Both the position numbers and the translations under genes were made by a program. Of a stretch of DNA of 64,000 nucleotides, positions 8,525 to 16,992 are shown in pieces (position 1 is the stretch's first letter; every line of letters starts with the position of its first letter). The notes under the pieces were generated by a model. It saw only the letters and a list, made by a program, of their open reading frames with translations, ran no database searches and was not told where the DNA came from. The DNA is taken from the NCBI RefSeq assembly GCF_030586465.1, contig NZ_JAUQYP010000001.1:1286834-1350833 (forward strand). Direction: 5' to 3'. The DNA comes from Actinotalea lenta (GTDB taxonomy: Bacteria; Actinomycetota; Actinomycetes; Actinomycetales; Cellulomonadaceae).

Positions 8525-9463
8525 GTGCAGAAGATGATCATCGACACGGACACCGCGTCCGACGACGCCGTGGCACTCGTGCTCGCGTTGACCGACCCTC
8601 GCGCGCAGGTCCTGGCCGTGACCGTGGCGTCCGGGAACGTGCCGCTCACCCCGGCCGTGCAGAACGCGCTCTACACGGTCGAGCTGTGCGGGGCGGACGT
8701 GCCCGTGCACGCCGGGGCGGACCGGCCGCTGCAGCGCCCGGCGCAGTACGCGACGGACGTGCACGGCCAGGACGGCATGGGAGACATCGGACTCGTGCTG
8801 CACGGCCGGGAGCCGCGGCCCGAGCACGCCGTCGACGTCCTCATCGACCTCGTCCGGCGCAACCCGGGTGAGATCACGCTGGTGACGCTCGGCCCGCTCA
8901 CGAACATCGCCCTCGCGCTGCGCAAGGCCCCGGACATCGCCGCGCTGATCCCGCGCGTGGTGATGATGGCGGGTGCCGCAGACGGGCTGGGCAACGTCAC
9001 CCCGGCGGCGGAGTTCAACGTCTGGGTCGACCCGGAGGCGGCCGACATCGTCTACCGCTCGGGCATGCCCCTGGTCCAGGTCGGCTGGGACGTGTCCCGC
9101 AAGGACGCCACCCTGACGCTCGCCGAGGGCGACGAGCTGGCGGCCCGGGGTCCGCTCGGCGAGTTCTGCGTCCGCATCCAACGCCAGCTCGTCGAGTTCT
9201 GCCGCGAGGTCACCCACATCGACGGCTTCGACCTGCCGGACCCGGTCACGATGGCCGTCGCGCTCGAGCCCGCGGTCGCGACCCGGGTCGAGCGTCGCTA
9301 CGTCGTGGTCGAGACGTCCGGGGACCACACCACGGGAGCGACCCTCGTCGACCACCTGGGGGTCACGGGGGAGCCGCCCAACGTCGACGTCGTGCTGGCC
9401 GCAGACCGGGCCCGCTTCCGGGAGATGCTCCTGCAGGCAGGTGCCGCCAGGGCGGGACGGTGA
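8525..9463 (+). CDS. Nucleoside hydrolase 4, divergent (His of HD pair replaced)
   Basis: A 312-residue family member with Asp cluster IDTDTASDD (about 6-14), DVHGQDGMGD, LGPLTNIALA and MMAGAADGLGNVTPAAEFN. Where the other three copies have a His-Asp pair late in the protein, this one reads DLPDPVTMA: the calcium-binding Asp is kept but the His, a general acid or leaving-group contact in characterised enzymes, is Pro. The third cluster residue block also has AS instead of G plus I/V/H. GTG at 8525 is chosen with GGAG about 10 bases upstream; ATG 8534 is possible. It overlaps the transporter gene (GTGA). Confidence 0.9.
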   Translation: MQKMIIDTDTASDDAVALVLALTDPRAQVLAVTVASGNVPLTPAVQNALYTVELCGADVPVHAGADRPLQRPAQYATDVHGQDGMGDIGLVLHGREPRPEHAVDVLIDLVRRNPGEITLVTLGPLTNIALALRKAPDIAALIPRVVMMAGAADGLGNVTPAAEFNVWVDPEAADIVYRSGMPLVQVGWDVSRKDATLTLAEGDELAARGPLGEFCVRIQRQLVEFCREVTHIDGFDLPDPVTMAVALEPAVATRVERRYVVVETSGDHTTGATLVDHLGVTGEPPNVDVVLAADRARFREMLLQAGAARAGR

Positions 9464-10302
9464 CCGGCGGCGTCCTCCTCGCACTGCTCACCAGCGCGCT
9501 GTACGGGGTCGGCGACTTCGTCGGCGGCCTGGTGTCGCGTCGCCGGCCGTTGACCTCTGTGCTGTTCGTGGCACAGACGGCGGCCGTCGTGCTGCTGGTG
9601 CCGCGAGGTGTCGGAGCCCTCGAGCACGCGAGCGCGTCATCCCTCGCGTGGGGCGCGCTCGCGGGGGCCGGGGTCGCGCTGGGGATGGCCGGCCTCTTCC
9701 GCGGGCTGGCGATCGGCACGATGGGGGTGGTGGCGCCCATCTCGGCGCTGAGCGTGGTGATCCCCGTCCTGGCCGGCGTGCTGTCGGGGGAGAGGTTCGG
9801 CCTGCTGGTCGCGTTCGGCCTGGTGGTCGCCGTGGCCGGCGCGGTGCTGGCCAGTGGTCCGGAGCGACGTCGCGGTGGCGACCGCGCCTCGCTGCAGCCC
9901 GTCGTGATGGCGGTGCTCGCCGCCGTGGGGTTCGGGATCGCGCAGCTGGCCATCGCCCGCGGCAGCGCCACGGGCGTCACCGCGACCGTGTTCTGCGCGA
10001 ACCTCGTCACCTGGGTGCTGTACGCAGGCGCCGCGGCGCTGCGCCGCGCACCGGTCCGGATGCGCGGGTGGGACCTTGTCGGAGCGCTCGGGGTCGGCGC
10101 TGCGGGCGTCGGGGCGACCCTCGCCTTCGGGACGGCGTCGAGGGCAGGTGCGTTGACCGTGGTCGCCGTCCTGGCCGCCCTCTACCCGGCGATCACCGCC
10201 GTGCTCGGCTGGCGCCTGCTCGGTGAGCACCTGCGCGGCATCCAGCGTGCCGGGGTCGTCGCCGTGCTTGCGGGGGTCGCGCTGATCGCGGGTGGCGCCT
10301 GA
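9460..10302 (+). CDS. EamA/DMT-family transporter
   Basis: A 280-residue membrane protein with about ten hydrophobic helices arranged as two similar five-helix halves, as in the drug/metabolite transporter superfamily; the ends of both halves carry PxxxxxxG-type EamA features (VIPVLAGVLSGERF; ITAVLGWRLLGEHL). It closes the nucleoside operon by GTGA overlap. A plausible role is export of unused base or import of a related compound, but this is inference only. Confidence 0.85.
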   Translation: MTGGVLLALLTSALYGVGDFVGGLVSRRRPLTSVLFVAQTAAVVLLVPRGVGALEHASASSLAWGALAGAGVALGMAGLFRGLAIGTMGVVAPISALSVVIPVLAGVLSGERFGLLVAFGLVVAVAGAVLASGPERRRGGDRASLQPVVMAVLAAVGFGIAQLAIARGSATGVTATVFCANLVTWVLYAGAAALRRAPVRMRGWDLVGALGVGAAGVGATLAFGTASRAGALTVVAVLAALYPAITAVLGWRLLGEHLRGIQRAGVVAVLAGVALIAGGA

Positions 10303-10327
10303 CTGTTCCCGGTCCTGCCCGTCGCCC

Positions 10328-10333
10328 TAGGCT
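10328..10333 (+). promoter_or_regulatory. Candidate -10 box for the universal stress gene
   Basis: TAGGCT in the short gap after the EamA stop. It would start a transcript near 10340 with a leader of about 64 bases ending in a strong GGAGGGAGAG ribosome-binding site. No good -35 is seen. Confidence 0.45.
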
Positions 10334-10403
10334 GGCGGCGCGTGCGGTGCGCCGCGCGGGCCGCCGACGGAGGCGGTCCGCCCGGCCCCGGAGGGAGAGT
10401 CCG

Positions 10404-10943
10404 ATGTCGCACCCTGTGCCCCAGCCGAGTCCCGAGCGGATGGTCCCGGTCTCCGGCCATCCCCTGGTGCTCGCTCTCGAGCCGGACCAGCCGGAGCTCG
10501 TGGCGCTCACCGCCGCGGAGTGGGCGCGGGCCGCCGGGGCGTCCGCGTTGTACTGCGCCTACGTCGACCAGGCGCGCTACGTCGCCCAGGAGTACCCGGA
10601 CGGCACCGTGCTGCACGCCCCGATCGACCCGGACGGGCTGGACGACGCGTGGCAGGCGCGCGAGCGGACCTACGTGGCGCACCTGGAGTCGGTGCTGGCC
10701 GACGCCGGGCTGCCGTGGGAGTTCAGGTACCTCGCCGGCCGCCCCGACCGCGCGCTGACGCACCTCGCCCGGGCGGTGGACGCCGCCGGCTTCGTGGTCG
10801 GCACGCGGGCGCCGGGGCCCGGCGCCCGGGTACGGGAGTTCGTCGACGGTTCGGTCGCCGTGCGGCTGACCCACCACCAGCACCGGCCGGTCCTGATCGT
10901 GCCGCTCGAGGTGATCGACTGGCGCGCCAGCCACTGGAGCTGA
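10404..10943 (+). CDS. Universal stress protein family (UspA-like)
   Basis: A 179-residue single-domain protein. The end GTRAPGPGARVREFVDGSVAVRL followed by RPVLIVP matches the nucleotide-binding loop (G-2x-G-9x-G-S/T style) and final beta strand of ATP-binding UspA proteins. The ATG at 10404 has a strong site GGAGGGAGAG just upstream. It has its own promoter candidate, so it is probably not part of the nucleoside operon. The specific stress role is not deducible. Confidence 0.82.
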   Translation: MSHPVPQPSPERMVPVSGHPLVLALEPDQPELVALTAAEWARAAGASALYCAYVDQARYVAQEYPDGTVLHAPIDPDGLDDAWQARERTYVAHLESVLADAGLPWEFRYLAGRPDRALTHLARAVDAAGFVVGTRAPGPGARVREFVDGSVAVRLTHHQHRPVLIVPLEVIDWRASHWS

Positions 10944-11042
10944 GGCCGCCGCGCACGCTGCGTCGTGGTCGTCGTGGTGCGCGACCACCGATCGGGTGAC
11001 AGGTTTGACGGGAACGTCGCCGACGCGCACACTAGTGACCAG

Positions 11043-11081
11043 ACAGTGCGCGTCGCCTGCCCCCTGCGCGGCGCGCACTGT
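11043..11081 (+). terminator. Large hairpin after the universal stress gene
   Basis: ACAGTGCGCG pairs perfectly with CGCGCACTGT and the stem extends to about 14 pairs (one T-G wobble) around a loop at 11057-11067. There is no T-run, so termination would be atypical; the hairpin lies 100 bases past the stop. The rest of the 10944-11239 gap shows only a shorter inverted repeat (GTGGTCG...CGACCAC) and the promoter listed next. Confidence 0.45.
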
Positions 11082-11227
11082 CGTATGTCCGGGCACTGCG
11101 GCTCCGGGCACTGTCGGCCGCGGCGACCGCCGCGCCCACTCCTTCGCGCTCCGCTCCCGGACCGCCCGGCGATGGCATCCCACCGGCCCGACGGCGCGCC
11201 TCACGCCCCGTACCGAGACCGCCCCGT

Positions 11228-11233
11228 TAGCGT
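11228..11233 (+). promoter_or_regulatory. Leaderless-type -10 box before the helicase-like gene
   Basis: TAGCGT ends 6 bases before the GTG start, the spacing expected when transcription begins at the start codon itself. No ribosome-binding site is visible, which agrees. Confidence 0.6.
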
Positions 11234-11239
11234 GCTGGG

Positions 11240-14200
11240 GTGATCCCCGCCCAGCACCCCGGGACGAGCCCGGCGGACCCCGAGACCGGCAGCCGGCCGG
11301 TGGCTGCGGTGACCACGGCCGACCTGGTCGCCACCGCGGTGCGCCGATGGCGGGACGCGCTCGCGGACGCCGCCGGCGACTCGGCACTCTCGGACGTCGA
11401 GCGCCTCGGCGACGCCCAGCTCGACCTGTCCGCGGCCCACCCGTCCGGCATCGCCCAGCTCTTCGCCGGACGGCCCACCAGACTGTCCAACCTGGTACGG
11501 GAGGGTGCCGCCCTGGCGCTGGCGCGCCGCCGCGCGCGCGCCGTCGGAGCGCTCGCGGAGCAGCATGCCCTGCGGTCCGGTCTCGCGACCGCCTTCCTCG
11601 CGATCGGGGTGGCCTCCTGGAACGAGCCGGAGGATGGCTCCGAGGCCGGCTCGTCGGAGGACGGCGACACCGTGCCGCGCGCCGTCGAAGGCGACACCCC
11701 CCACGGGACCGCGAGCGAGGAGGAGCCCCGCCGGATGCGCGCGCCGGTCCTGCTACGTCCCGTCACGGTGACGCCGAGGGGGCGTGGCGAGGCCGACTAC
11801 GACCTGGTCCTGGAACCGTCCCTGGAGATCAACCCGCTGCTGGCGACGGCTCTGCGCCGCCGCGGGGCGCTGCTGGACCCGGCCTCCCTGGCGCGCGGGG
11901 CGTTCACCGCGCAGGGCTTCGACCCGCGTGCGGCGCTCGAACGGCTCGGCTCGCTCGGTGGCGCGCTGCTGGACGACTTCGAGCTCGTCGACCGCGTGGT
12001 CGTCGGGACCTTCATGCACCCCGAGCAGACGCTGCTCGACGACCTCGACCAGCTGGCGCCGACGCTGGCGGGGCACGAGGTGGTCGCCGCCGCGTGCGGG
12101 GATCAGCGGGCCGCGGCCGCTCTCGCCCACCCGTTGCCGACGCCGGTGCGCGGGGATCGAGGACTGGACCAGGAGCGCGGGGTCGGCGACCTCGATCCCG
12201 CCCAGGCGCACGTCCTGGACAGCCTCGCGGGCGGGCACCATCTCCTGGTCGACGCCCCGGCCGGCGCCGACGTGCCCGGAACCTTGGCGGCGGTGGTCGC
12301 CGACGCGGCCGCGGCGGGGCGCAGGGTGCTCTACGTGGCGGGGCATCGCCGGGCGGCGACGGCGATGACCGCGCGGCTCGGCGCGCTCGGTCTCGGGGAC
12401 CTCGTGCTGGACGTCGCACCCGACTCGGGCTGGCGTTCCGAGGTGGCGCGTCGCCTGCTGGGCGCCATGACGATCGAGCCGGTGCTGGTCGACGCGGAGA
12501 AGGTCTCGATCGTCGAGCGGGAGCTGCTCGACCGCCGCGCCCGGCTGTCCGGCTACGTCGAGGCGCTGCACACCGTGCGCGACCCGTGGGGATGCTCGGC
12601 CTACGACGCGCTGCAGGCCCTGGCACGGTTGACGGCGGACCGTCCGTGCCCGCGTACCACCGTGCGCCTGACCGCCCAGGTGGCCGAGTCGCTGACCGCC
12701 GAGCGCCGCGCCCAGGCGGCTGCCGACCTGGTCACCGTCGCGGGGCTCGGGGCCTTCACCGCGAGCACCACGACGACGGCCTGGTACGGGGCGGACCTGC
12801 CGACCGCCGATCGTGCGGCCAAGGCCCTGGAGCGGGTGGCCAGGCTCCGCGAGCGCCTGCCCGAGCTCGAGGAGCAGACGGCGGAGGTCGCGGAGGCCAC
12901 CGGGCTGGTGCAGGCCAGGACACCCGCGCAGTGGGCTGAGCAGCTGGCCATGCTCGGGGGCGTCCGCCAGGTCCTGGACGTGTTCCAGCCGATCGCCTTC
13001 GAACGGTCGGCCGCGGACCTGATCTCGGCCACAGCGAGCACGCAGTGGCGTGCCGAGCACGGCGTGGAGATGCCCGGGCGGGTGCGGCGGCGGTTGCGCC
13101 GGCAGGCCAAGGACCTGCTGCGGCCGGGTCGCCCGGTGGCGGACCTGCACGGCGCGCTCGTCGAGCTGCACGCGCAACGCGAGATCTGGCAGGCGCACTG
13201 CCCGGCCGGAGGGTGGCCCCGCCTGCCCGAGGGCCTCGCGGCGATCGAGCGCGAGCACCGCACGGTCGCGGAGGACCTCGCCGAGCTCTCCGCCGTCCTG
13301 CGGCCCACGGCCGACGGGGGCGGCCTCGCGGAGCTGACGTGGGCGGATCTGCGCGCTCGCCTGGACCGGCTGCACGCGGACGCCGCGGCGCTGGAGTCGC
13401 TGCCCGGCCGGACCGCGCTCCTGCGGGACCTGACCAAGCGCGGGCTCGGCGAGCTGCTCGAGGACCTGGCCCGCCGGCACGCCGTGGCCGGTGTGGTGGC
13501 GTCCGAGCTCGACCTCGCCTGGTGGTCCACCGCGTTCGAGGAGATCCTCCGCCAGGACCCGGCGATGGCCGCGGCCGACGGGGCCGCCCTGGCCCGGCTC
13601 GCGGCGGAGTTCCGCACGCTCGACCGCCGGCACCTCACCGACCGCGCGCTGCTGCACGTCGCAGGCTCCCGGGAGTCGCTGCGTCAGCGCCTGCACCGCT
13701 GCGACGAGCAGGCCCAGGCACTGTTCGGCGAGATCGTCGAGGACCGCTTCACGAGCCTGCGCGCCGCGGTCGAGCGGTACCCCGACGTCACCCGGCACCT
13801 GCGCCCGTGCCTGGTCGTCGGGCCGATGCTGGTGCCGCACGTGCTGCCGCCCACGAGGTCCGAGGACCTGGTGATCCTGGACGCGGCCGGCCACCTGCCG
13901 ACCGAGCTGGTCGTCGGCGCGCTGGCCCGAGGCAAGCAGGTCCTCGTGGTCGCGGACACCCGCACCGCGACCGGGTCGGCGATCCGGTCGTTGGCCGAGG
14001 TGCTGCCGCGCGTGACCCTGCACAGCGACGCCACCCCGCGTCACCCCCGCCTGACCAGGTTCCTGGCCGAGCACGGGTACGGCGACAGCGTGACCGCGAC
14101 CCCGCTGCCGAGCACCGCCGGACTGCTGCGTCTGGACGTCGTCGACGGCACGGGGATGCCCGGGCCGGACGGCGCCGTCGCGTCGACGCCCGCCGAGGTG

Positions 14201-15313
14201 CGGCACGTCGTGGAGACCGTCGTGGAGCACGCCGTGACGCGGCCCGAGGAGAGCCTGGCCGTGGTGGCGCTCAGCACCGCGCACGCCGACCAGGTGCGCC
14301 AGGCCGTGCTCGCGGAGGTCCGGGCCAGTCCCGCCCTCGGGCGGTTCTTCGACCCCTTGGCGCGCGAGCCGTTCGTCGTCGTGGACCTCGGCTCGACCGA
14401 GGCGCTGCGGCGCGACGCGGTAGTGCTCACGGTGGGGTACGGACGGACGCCGCACGGTCGCGTGCTGCACCGCTTCGGCCCGCTCGCCGAGCCTGGCGGG
14501 GACGCGCGGCTGCTCGAGGCGCTGGGCGTGGCGCGTCGTCGGCTCGCCGTGGTGTCGTGCTTCGGCGCCCAGGACCTCGACCCCGAGCGCCTCGGGGCCC
14601 CGGGCGCGGCCCTGCTGCGTGATCTGCTCGCCTCGGCGGCCGAGGCGGACGCGACCGGTTCCGGCCGGCGCGCGCCCGAAGGAGCCGACCGCCTCGTCCT
14701 CGACCTCGCCGAACGGCTCTGGCGGATGGGGCTGACGGTCGTCCTGGACCACGGTGCGGCGGGCACCACGGTGCCGATCGCCGTCGGGCACCCGGACCTG
14801 CCCGACGAGCTGCTCGTCGCGGTCCTCACCGACGACGACGACTACCTCGGCGAGCCGAGCGTGCGGGTCAGGGACCGGCAGGTGCCCGAGCGGCTCGAGC
14901 GGCTGGGATGGAGCGTGGTCCAGGTCTGGTCCGCGGCCGCGTTCGGCGACCCGCAGGCCGAGGCGGACGCGATCGCCCAGGCCGTCGTCGAGGCATACCA
15001 GGCCGCGGTGCGCGACCGGCCCGGACCGGCCCCGGTACCGGACCGGGTGGACGCCGCCGACGCGGTGCCGGTCGAGCCGCGCGCGTCCGGTGCCGTACCG
15101 GTCCGGCCGGCCGTGTCGCCCGGTAAGCCGATCAATGCCTACTCCGACGACGAGCTCGACGACCTGGTGGCCTGGTTGCGCGCCCGGGACGACGCCCGGG
15201 ACGACGAGGAGCTCGCGGCCGCGGTGCGCGCGGAGCTCGGGTTGAAGCGTCGCGGTTCCCGGATCGACGCGGTCGTCGGGGCGGCCGTCCGGCGGGCCCT
15301 GGGCTCATCGTGA
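11240..15313 (+). CDS. Helicase-nuclease-like protein (DUF4011/UPF1-type layout) with altered catalytic motifs
   Basis: A 1357-residue protein. Residues about 50-120 (LDLSAAHPSGIAQLFAGRPTRLSNLV) resemble the DUF4011 region of actinobacterial superfamily-1 helicase proteins; the middle contains a RecA-like fold; the motif VLTVGYGRTPHGRVLHRFG (about 1065) matches the late helicase motif; residues about 1135-1235 resemble the MTES_1575 restriction-endonuclease-fold domain ending LERLGWSVVQVWS. However, the Walker A position reads DAPAGADVPGT with no GKT/S, Walker B reads VILDAAG instead of DEAS, and the nuclease core reads AVLTDDDDY where Glu-Cys-Asp-Gly is usual. It may therefore be a pseudo-enzyme or scaffold. 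A C-terminal DELDDLVAWLR segment is typical of the family. Confidence 0.7.
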   Translation: MIPAQHPGTSPADPETGSRPVAAVTTADLVATAVRRWRDALADAAGDSALSDVERLGDAQLDLSAAHPSGIAQLFAGRPTRLSNLVREGAALALARRRARAVGALAEQHALRSGLATAFLAIGVASWNEPEDGSEAGSSEDGDTVPRAVEGDTPHGTASEEEPRRMRAPVLLRPVTVTPRGRGEADYDLVLEPSLEINPLLATALRRRGALLDPASLARGAFTAQGFDPRAALERLGSLGGALLDDFELVDRVVVGTFMHPEQTLLDDLDQLAPTLAGHEVVAAACGDQRAAAALAHPLPTPVRGDRGLDQERGVGDLDPAQAHVLDSLAGGHHLLVDAPAGADVPGTLAAVVADAAAAGRRVLYVAGHRRAATAMTARLGALGLGDLVLDVAPDSGWRSEVARRLLGAMTIEPVLVDAEKVSIVERELLDRRARLSGYVEALHTVRDPWGCSAYDALQALARLTADRPCPRTTVRLTAQVAESLTAERRAQAAADLVTVAGLGAFTASTTTTAWYGADLPTADRAAKALERVARLRERLPELEEQTAEVAEATGLVQARTPAQWAEQLAMLGGVRQVLDVFQPIAFERSAADLISATASTQWRAEHGVEMPGRVRRRLRRQAKDLLRPGRPVADLHGALVELHAQREIWQAHCPAGGWPRLPEGLAAIEREHRTVAEDLAELSAVLRPTADGGGLAELTWADLRARLDRLHADAAALESLPGRTALLRDLTKRGLGELLEDLARRHAVAGVVASELDLAWWSTAFEEILRQDPAMAAADGAALARLAAEFRTLDRRHLTDRALLHVAGSRESLRQRLHRCDEQAQALFGEIVEDRFTSLRAAVERYPDVTRHLRPCLVVGPMLVPHVLPPTRSEDLVILDAAGHLPTELVVGALARGKQVLVVADTRTATGSAIRSLAEVLPRVTLHSDATPRHPRLTRFLAEHGYGDSVTATPLPSTAGLLRLDVVDGTGMPGPDGAVASTPAEVRHVVETVVEHAVTRPEESLAVVALSTAHADQVRQAVLAEVRASPALGRFFDPLAREPFVVVDLGSTEALRRDAVVLTVGYGRTPHGRVLHRFGPLAEPGGDARLLEALGVARRRLAVVSCFGAQDLDPERLGAPGAALLRDLLASAAEADATGSGRRAPEGADRLVLDLAERLWRMGLTVVLDHGAAGTTVPIAVGHPDLPDELLVAVLTDDDDYLGEPSVRVRDRQVPERLERLGWSVVQVWSAAAFGDPQAEADAIAQAVVEAYQAAVRDRPGPAPVPDRVDAADAVPVEPRASGAVPVRPAVSPGKPINAYSDDELDDLVAWLRARDDARDDEELAAAVRAELGLKRRGSRIDAVVGAAVRRALGSS

Positions 15314-15495
15314 CCGAGCGCGACGAGCCCTCGGAGCCTCGTCCGCGCCGCAGGCACCGGCGGGCGATCGGCGGGACGCCGTCGACAGGGCCGGAGCCGC
15401 GCGCCCCGCGCGACGAGCCGGAGGGCTGGGGCGGGGCTCCTGAGGCCGAGGACGACGACGAGCGCATCCGGCGGGAGAAGCCGCCGCACTGGTGA
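15310..15495 (+). CDS. Small conserved actinobacterial protein (61 aa), function unknown
   Basis: Starts by GTGA overlap with the helicase-like gene. The protein is highly charged and Pro/Arg rich, with no membrane segment, and ends RIRREKPPHW; a short acidic stretch (EAEDDDER) followed by a KPPHW-type tail is a pattern I have seen in small actinobacterial proteins. Codon usage is consistent with neighbours. Coupling implies it acts with, or is produced in ratio to, the large protein. No function can be assigned. Confidence 0.65.
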   Translation: MTERDEPSEPRPRRRHRRAIGGTPSTGPEPRAPRDEPEGWGGAPEAEDDDERIRREKPPHW

Positions 15496-15498
15496 CGG

Positions 15499-15900
15499 CT
15501 AGCGCTTGAGCAGGTCCCGGATCTCCGTGAGCAGCAGGATGTCCTCGGCTGGTGCGGCGGGCTCGGGCTCCGCTCCCGACTTGCGGCGCTCCGCGAGCCT
15601 GTTCATCGGCACGACCACGGCGAGGTAGACCGCGAGGGCGATCAGGACGAAGTTCAGCGCCGAGCCCAGGAACGCCCCGATCGACAGGACCGTGGCGGGT
15701 GTGTCGCCCTCGGCGGGGCGCACGGTCCAGGCGAGGACGCCGGACAGGTCCGGCTGGCCGAACACCGCGGCGATGAGCGGGTTGATCACGTTGGTCACGA
15801 GCGAGGTCACCACGGCGCCGAACGCCGCGCCGATGACGATGCCGACCGCGAGGTCGACGACGTTCCCGCGCATCACGAAGTCCTTGAAGCCCTTGATCAC
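15499..15900 (-). CDS. mscL: Large-conductance mechanosensitive channel
   Basis: A 133-residue protein with the MscL N-terminal block IKGFKDFVMRGNVVDLAVGIVIGAAFG (amphipathic helix plus first membrane helix), a periplasmic loop, a second membrane helix (about 85-107) and a charged cytoplasmic tail ending in the coiled bundle ILLLTEIRDLLKR. The channel opens under membrane tension and releases solutes on osmotic downshock. GTG start at 15900 with GGAGGA ahead on the minus strand. It converges with the small protein gene, with three bases between the stops. Confidence 0.95.
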   Translation of the reverse strand: MIKGFKDFVMRGNVVDLAVGIVIGAAFGAVVTSLVTNVINPLIAAVFGQPDLSGVLAWTVRPAEGDTPATVLSIGAFLGSALNFVLIALAVYLAVVVPMNRLAERRKSGAEPEPAAPAEDILLLTEIRDLLKR

Positions 15901-15956
15901 TGGTTCCTCCCGATGGCCGGCCCAGCGGCCGCTCGTCCGGTGATGTGCGCGCCCGA

Positions 15957-16514
15957 TCATCGCACGAGCACCGCGGCCAGGGAGCAGACGTCCCTCAGCG
16001 CGGTGAGCGTGGTCGCCTCGGCGGGGGAGACCGCGAGGAGCACGGTTCGGCTCCCTGCGTCCGGCCGCTCGGCGACCAGTGCGCGGTGGGCGACCCGCGT
16101 GGTGGTCTGCGGGCAGCCCGCGGGCAGCAGGTCCACGTGGTCCCCGGCTCGGAGCACGTCCGCCTCGGCCAGCGCGACCGGTGCCACGACGGCGCGGTCG
16201 GGGACCGGCACGTCGAAGCGGTCGGCGAGGAGCTCGGGGACCAGGGGGAGCCCGGCGGGCACCGCGAGCGCCAGCCGGTGGCCCACGAGCGCTTCCGGGT
16301 CCGTCCCGGCGCCGACCGGCGGGTCGCCCACGGCGCGCAGGCGCAGGTCGCTCGCGGCGAGCACGTGCCCGGCGGCCAGGGGCCGACCGGCGGCGAGCAC
16401 GCGTGGCGCGGGCTCGGTGACGACTCGGGCCGTCGCGAGTGCGGCGATCAGGACGCCGGCCGCCACCACGGCGGGACGGGCCCGCCACCACCAGATCCGC
16501 AGGGTCAGGAGCAC
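15957..16514 (-). CDS. SAF-domain protein, CpaB/RcpC-like
   Basis: A 185-residue protein with one N-terminal membrane helix (about 12-30) and an extracytoplasmic SAF domain (about 35-100; RPLAAGHVLAASDLRL, GHRLALAVPAGLPLVPELL). SAF domains are found in pilus assembly proteins CpaB/RcpC and in antifreeze-like enzymes. In actinobacteria a stand-alone copy often sits beside mscL and an FmdB zinc-ribbon gene, as here. GTG at 16514 precedes the membrane helix; a longer upstream reading frame is Arg/Pro-rich and unlikely to be translated. Role unknown. Confidence 0.72.
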   Translation of the reverse strand: MLLTLRIWWWRARPAVVAAGVLIAALATARVVTEPAPRVLAAGRPLAAGHVLAASDLRLRAVGDPPVGAGTDPEALVGHRLALAVPAGLPLVPELLADRFDVPVPDRAVVAPVALAEADVLRAGDHVDLLPAGCPQTTTRVAHRALVAERPDAGSRTVLLAVSPAEATTLTALRDVCSLAAVLVR

Positions 16515-16599
16515 GCGTCCACGATCGCGCGGGCGGGCGTGCTGCCGGCGCCGCGACCGGTCGCGTGGGGGACGGGTCCGGGGTCCGCCGGCCTGTGGA

Positions 16600-16950
16600 T
16601 CAGGCCGGCGCCGCGGCCGCGGCGGTCCTACCCGTCGAGCCGGAGGCGCCCGAGCCCGACCCTCCGGCGCCCCCGCTCGACTCCCCGCCGGACGTGCCGG
16701 AACCGGCGTCCCCCGACGCGCTCGTCGAGCCGGGGGTGCTGCCCGTGGTCGAGGGCGCCTTGCTGCGGCCGTTGTCCCGCGCATCGGTGCGGTAGAAGCC
16801 TGGGCCCTTGAAGACCACGCCGACCGAGCCGAACAGCTTGCGGAGCCGACCCCCGCACTGCGGGCACTGCGTCAGCGCGTCGTCGGTGAACGCCTGCTGG
16901 GCGTCGAAGCGGTGGCCGCACTCGGTGCAGGCGTAGGAGTAGGTGGGCAC
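16600..16950 (-). CDS. FmdB-family zinc-ribbon regulatory protein
   Basis: A 116-residue protein. The N-terminal 50 residues are an FmdB/CxxC_CxxC_SSSS zinc ribbon: PTYSYAC (Cys8), Cys11, Cys29 and Cys32, then KLFGSVGVVFKGPGFYRTD. The rest is a low-complexity Gly/Ser/Ala/Thr tail, as in actinobacterial relatives. GTG start at 16950 with GGAGGAC upstream. It is divergent from the acylase gene, whose -10 box lies 31 bases away. The family name comes from a regulator of formamidase genes; the function here is unknown. Confidence 0.85.
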   Translation of the reverse strand: MPTYSYACTECGHRFDAQQAFTDDALTQCPQCGGRLRKLFGSVGVVFKGPGFYRTDARDNGRSKAPSTTGSTPGSTSASGDAGSGTSGGESSGGAGGSGSGASGSTGRTAAAAAPA

Positions 16951-16980
16951 GGTCGTCCTCCGGTCGGTCAGATCCGCGGA

Positions 16981-16986
16981 TAGTCT
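16981..16986 (+). promoter_or_regulatory. Leaderless-type -10 box before the acylase gene
   Basis: TAGTCT ends exactly 6 bases before the GTG at 16993, with no ribosome-binding site between, so the mRNA probably begins at the start codon. Confidence 0.65.
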
Positions 16987-16992
16987 CGCACC

